From: Streptomyces sp. NRRL F-6676
Lineage (GTDB): Bacteria > Actinomycetota > Actinomycetes > Streptomycetales > Streptomycetaceae
Assembly (NCBI RefSeq): GCF_000725625.1
Contig: NZ_JOHS01000006.1
Coordinates: 62,001-126,000 of the forward strand
Direction of reading: 5' to 3'
DNA length: 64,000 nucleotides
Shown here piece after piece: positions 61,135-64,000 of this stretch. Within the stretch, counting starts at the first letter, position 1; the number at the start of each line of letters is the position of its first letter. The notes below the pieces were generated by a model. That model was not told the origin of the DNA and ran no database searches. It saw only the letters and a list, made by a program, of their open reading frames with translations. Both the position numbers and the translations under genes were made by a program.

Positions 61135-61686
61135 TCAGGGCAGGCGCAGATGGCGCGGCGGCACGGACTCGGTCAGCCACACCCCGTTGGCGCTGACGCG
61201 GAAGACGTGGCCGTCGCGGTGCATGGCACCGGAGTCCACGGTGAGGACGACGGGCCGGCCGCGGCGCGCCCCGACCCGGGTGGCGGTCTCGCGGTCGGGC
61301 GAGAGATGCACGTCGTGCCGGTTCATGGGCCGCAGGCCCTCGGCGCGGATGGCGTCCAGATGGCGGGCGACGGTGCCGTGGTACAGGTGCTCGGGCGGGA
61401 CGGCGGGCGGCAGTCCCAGGTCGACCGGGACGCTGTGGCCCTGACTGGCGCGTATCCGGGTGCCCTCGACGGCGAACCGCTGTTTGTCGTTGGTCGCGAC
61501 GACGTGGTCCAGCTCCTCGCGGGTGACCCGGAAACCGTGTGCGGCGCACGCCGAGAGGAGCGTCGCGATCTCCACCCAGCCGCCCTCGTCGAGCGTCAGC
61601 CCGATCCTCTCCGGCCGGTGCCGGAGGTGTTTCGACAGGTACTTCGACACCTTGACCGTGCGTGCGGCGGGGTCCTGTGCGTTCAT
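61135..61686 (-). CDS. kptA: RNA 2'-phosphotransferase (KptA/Tpt1)
   Basis: A 183-residue enzyme that in eukaryotes moves the splice-junction 2'-phosphate of tRNA to NAD+; the bacterial target is unresolved (RNA end or nucleotide ADP-ribosylation has been proposed). The N-terminal winged helix has VSKYLSKHLRHRPE and the C-terminal domain IRASQGHS, LYHGT and RHDVHLS, the conserved NAD-binding set. ATG 61686 is chosen. DnaA-box-like sites lie upstream. Confidence 0.92.
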   Translation of the reverse strand: MNAQDPAARTVKVSKYLSKHLRHRPERIGLTLDEGGWVEIATLLSACAAHGFRVTREELDHVVATNDKQRFAVEGTRIRASQGHSVPVDLGLPPAVPPEHLYHGTVARHLDAIRAEGLRPMNRHDVHLSPDRETATRVGARRGRPVVLTVDSGAMHRDGHVFRVSANGVWLTESVPPRHLRLP

Positions 61687-61742
61687 CCGTCCAGCGTGCC
61701 GTGTGAGACGTGGATCACGCACTTTGTTTTCCCGGGCAGGTT

Positions 61743-61796
61743 TGATCCACAACGAGAGACGGTTATCCACAGCGGATCGCGCGTTTCTGTGGACAA
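61743..61796. promoter_or_regulatory. cluster of DnaA-box sequences upstream of kptA
   Basis: TGATCCACA (61743-61751), TTATCCACA (61763-61771, perfect E. coli-type) and, on the minus strand, TTGTCCACA (61788-61796, perfect Streptomyces-type) within 54 bp. DnaA binding is inferred from the sequence. Confidence 0.6.
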
Positions 61797-61840
61797 CTCC
61801 GCGCTTCCCGCCGGAAGTTCACAGCCGGGCGGGAGCGGCA

Positions 61841-61950
61841 GGGCATGGGTCACAGCCCGGCTGGGGCGTTGGGCCGTGGGTCACAGCCCGGCAGGGACGT
61901 TGGGCCGTGGGTCACAGCCCGGCAGGGACGTGGGGCCGTGGGTCACAGCC
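61841..61950. repeat. four 31-bp tandem repeats
   Basis: Units of GGGCCGTGGGTCACAGCC... at 61841-61870, 61871-61901, 61902-61932 and a partial one at 61933-61950. The last unit covers the stop codon (61943-61945) of the hydrolase-SDR fusion gene. There is no spacer diversity, so this is not a CRISPR array. Confidence 0.85.
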
Positions 61951-63703
61951 GCGGCTCCACGCGGGCCAGCGCCCGCAGCAGTCCGGGAGCCACGCGGGAC
62001 AGCAGCCGGCCGGCGCGCGCCTCCGGGGTGACCGGGACGACGGCCCGGTTCTCCGCCACCGCGCGCAGCACCGCGGCGGCGACCTTCTCCGGCGGGTATC
62101 CCCGCAGCCCGTACAGCCGCCGGGCGCGCTCACGGCGCCGCCGCTCCTCCGGGGCGTCGACCCCGGCGAACCGCGCGGTGGCGGTGATGTCCGTGTGCAC
62201 GAACCCGGGGCAGACGGCGGACACCCCGATGCCCCGGCCGGCCAGCTCGGCCCGCAGGGACTCGCTGAGCATCAGCACCGCCGCCTTCGACGTGCCGTAG
62301 GCGGGCAGCGCCCGCGAGGGCAGATACGCGGCGGCCGAGGCCACGTTGACGAGGTGACCGCCCTCGCCCCGCTCCGCCATCTGCCGTCCGAAGAGTCGGC
62401 AGCCGTGCAGGACACCCCACAGATTGACGTCGAGGACGGTCCGCCAGTCCTCCGCCGTGGTGTCCAGGAAGGAGCCGGCGAAACCGATGCCGGCGTTGTT
62501 GACCAGCACGTCCACCACGCCGTCCGTGGCGGCGACGCGCGCGGCGAGCTGCTCCATCGCCTGCTCGTCCCCGACGTCCACCACCTCGGCCCGGGCCTCG
62601 GGCGCCCCGGCGCGCCGGGCCAGCTCGGCGGTGCGGGCGGCGCCCTCCGCGTTCCGGTCGACGGCGACGACGCGGGCGCCTGCCTCGGCGAAGGCCAGCG
62701 CGGTGGCCCGGCCGATGCCCGCGGCGGCCCCGGTGACCAGCACCAGCCGGCCGCCGAAGCGCGCGGCGTACGGGCCGCGGCCCTGCGGGACGGGGCGGCC
62801 CGCCCCGGTCGCGGTGGCGAACTCGGCGATCCAGTCGGCGACCTGGCCGGGGCGGGTGCGCGGCACCCAGTGCCGGGCCGGCAGGGCACGGCGGACCAGC
62901 CGCGGCACCCACTGCTCCAGGTCGTCGTAGAGCCGCTCGGACAGGAACGCGTCCCCCAGCGGCGTCACGAGCTGCACGGGGGCGTGCGCGTATGCGTCGG
63001 GGCGCGGACGGCGCAGCCGGGGGCGCACGTTGTCCCGGTACAGCCAGGCACCGTGGGCGGCGTCCCGGGGCAGCGAGGCGGTCGGGTAGCCGTCGGCGGG
63101 GACCCGCTCCGCGCGCCGCAGGATGCCGGGCCAGGCACGGCCGAGCGGGCCGCGCCAGGCGAGCTCGGGCAGTGCGGGGGTGTGCAGCAGGTAGACGTAC
63201 CAGGACTTGGCGCCCTGGCCGAGGAGCTGGCCGGCCCGGCGCGGGGTGGGCCGCCGCAGCCGCCCCTTGATCCAGTGCCCGAAGTGGTCGAGCGAGGGCC
63301 CGGAGATCGAGGTGAAGGAGGCGATCCGGCCGGCGGTGCGCCGGACGGTCACGAACTCCCAGCCCTGCACGGAACCCCAGTCGTGGCCCACCAGATGGAC
63401 CGGCCGGCCGGGGCTGACCGCGTCCGCGACCGCGAGGAAGTCGTCCGTCAGCCTCTCCAGGGTGAAGCCGCCGCGCAGCGGGCGCGGGGCGGTGGACCCG
63501 CCGTGGCCGCGGACGTCGTACAGCACGACGTGGAAGCGGTGGTGGCCGGCGAGGCGGGCGGCCACCTTGGACCACACCTCCTTGCTGTCCGGGTAGCCGT
63601 GCACCAGGACCACCGTCGGCCGGTCCGGGTCCCCCAGTTCGGCGACGCACAGCTCGACCCCGCCGCTGCGCACCCGGCGCTCCCGCGCACCCGCCACCGC
63701 CAT
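61943..63703 (-). CDS. alpha/beta hydrolase-SDR oxidoreductase fusion
   Basis: A 586-residue fusion. Residues about 1-280 are an epoxide-hydrolase-like alpha/beta hydrolase with VLVHGYPDSKEVW and nucleophile Asp in GHDWGSVQGW. Residues about 295-586 are a short-chain dehydrogenase with VTGAAAGIGRAT, VNNAGIGFAG and catalytic YGTSK. Fused proteins of this kind occur in actinobacteria and probably act on lipid-like carbonyl compounds, but no substrate is known. ATG 63703 has GAGGAGG upstream. Confidence 0.9.
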   Translation of the reverse strand: MAVAGARERRVRSGGVELCVAELGDPDRPTVVLVHGYPDSKEVWSKVAARLAGHHRFHVVLYDVRGHGGSTAPRPLRGGFTLERLTDDFLAVADAVSPGRPVHLVGHDWGSVQGWEFVTVRRTAGRIASFTSISGPSLDHFGHWIKGRLRRPTPRRAGQLLGQGAKSWYVYLLHTPALPELAWRGPLGRAWPGILRRAERVPADGYPTASLPRDAAHGAWLYRDNVRPRLRRPRPDAYAHAPVQLVTPLGDAFLSERLYDDLEQWVPRLVRRALPARHWVPRTRPGQVADWIAEFATATGAGRPVPQGRGPYAARFGGRLVLVTGAAAGIGRATALAFAEAGARVVAVDRNAEGAARTAELARRAGAPEARAEVVDVGDEQAMEQLAARVAATDGVVDVLVNNAGIGFAGSFLDTTAEDWRTVLDVNLWGVLHGCRLFGRQMAERGEGGHLVNVASAAAYLPSRALPAYGTSKAAVLMLSESLRAELAGRGIGVSAVCPGFVHTDITATARFAGVDAPEERRRRERARRLYGLRGYPPEKVAAAVLRAVAENRAVVPVTPEARAGRLLSRVAPGLLRALARVEPRL

Positions 63704-63860
63704 GCGTGCCTCCTCGTCGACCGGAGCCCTGGACCCCTCGGCCCCGAGCGTCCCTACCCCCGAGTAGCGTCCCCCTAGGGTCCCGTAATACTCAAGGCTG
63801 ACCCACAGACAGCTCTGGAGGGTGACGACCGCCGTGGCGTGCGTCACTAGGGTCGAAGAC

Positions 63861-64000
63861 GTGACTGTGATCGCGACCGAAAGCCTGAGCAAGCGGTACC
63901 CCCGGGTGACCGCGCTTGACCGGCTCTCCGTGGACATCGGACCCGGTGTGACGGGACTGGTCGGCGCCAACGGGGCCGGCAAGTCCACCCTGATCAAGAT
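63861..64000 (+). CDS. ABC transporter ATP-binding protein, 5' part only
   Basis: The first 46 codons are visible: an ESLSKRYPRVTALDRLSVDIGPGVTGLVGANGAGKSTLIK (in part) Walker A region, GANGAGKST at about residues 36-44. Starts at GTG 63861 or GTG 63867. It runs off the right edge. An ABC-2-type export ATPase is likely. Confidence 0.85.
   Translation, partial: MTVIATESLSKRYPRVTALDRLSVDIGPGVTGLVGANGAGKSTLIK

Noticed and set aside
61841..61950. CRISPR-like array
   Set aside because: Repeats are contiguous with no unique spacers and no cas genes are near; it is a simple tandem repeat.

Overview
The window is a stretch of a Streptomyces-type chromosome. The base composition is strongly GC-rich with GC-rich third codon positions, GTG starts are frequent, and the actinomycete-specific genes ssgR and ssgA are present. 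The gene order (cca, an LppU-like gene, ino1, a padR regulator, a class A penicillin-binding protein, rpsF-ssb-rpsR-rplI, dnaB, ssgR-ssgA, thiC, cydABCD) is the conserved core order close to the replication origin in this genus, as I remember it. Eight exact copies and two one-mismatch copies of the 14-bp ParB centromere site parS (GTTTCACGTGAAAC) are spread over positions 2692-42694, which also fits an origin-proximal location. Several DnaA-box-like 9-mers lie upstream of dnaB, hisC and kptA.

Layout. 1-9.7 kb: a partial DUF6049 gene diverging from cca; a minus-strand run padR, ino1, MFS transporter, LppU-like protein; then a bifunctional penicillin-binding protein. 9.8-14.4 kb: cell-wall and membrane genes (GT87-type transferase, alanine-racemase-like protein, FemX-like ligase, small membrane protein). 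14.6-19.8 kb: ribosomal proteins with SSB, a MATE transporter and replicative helicase dnaB. 19.9-30.1 kb: small metabolic and regulatory genes (serine hydrolase, acetyltransferases, MarR/MFS pair, NUDIX, LysR, a PLP lyase, cupin, membrane proteins). 29.3-34.3 kb: sporulation genes ssgR-ssgA, a YibE/F membrane protein, and thiC behind a TPP riboswitch. 34.4-39.8 kb: hypothetical membrane protein, metallophosphoesterase, LacI regulator, HisC-like aminotransferase. 39.9-46.2 kb: cytochrome bd operon cydA-cydB-cydCD behind a consensus Rex operator. 46.4-48.0 kb: HAD phosphatase and an atypical response regulator.

48.4-60.1 kb is the most distinctive part. A histidine kinase, an ABC ATPase/permease pair, and then a tightly overlapping class I lasso peptide operon are followed by a NarL-type response regulator. 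The 42-residue precursor carries a 21-residue core identical, as I recall it, to siamycin I / MS-271. The operon holds the cyclase, the split RRE protein and leader protease, an ABC exporter pair, a MauE/DoxX plus DsbA-like pair that could form the two disulfides, and a CapA/metallophosphatase-like protein. That last protein is of the MslH type, which epimerises the C-terminal tryptophan. The sensor and response regulator lie on opposite sides of the operon, so it may have been inserted into, or be controlled by, that two-component system. The window closes with an LLM oxidoreductase, kptA, a hydrolase-SDR fusion and the start of another ABC ATPase gene.

A recurrent feature is that most gene-end parS sites form the centre of long palindromes that look like transcription terminators. 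One near-consensus copy is built into a stem of the thiC riboswitch, and one overlaps the ribosome-binding/start region of cydCD. Three pairs of sites occur as doublets 45-54 bp apart.
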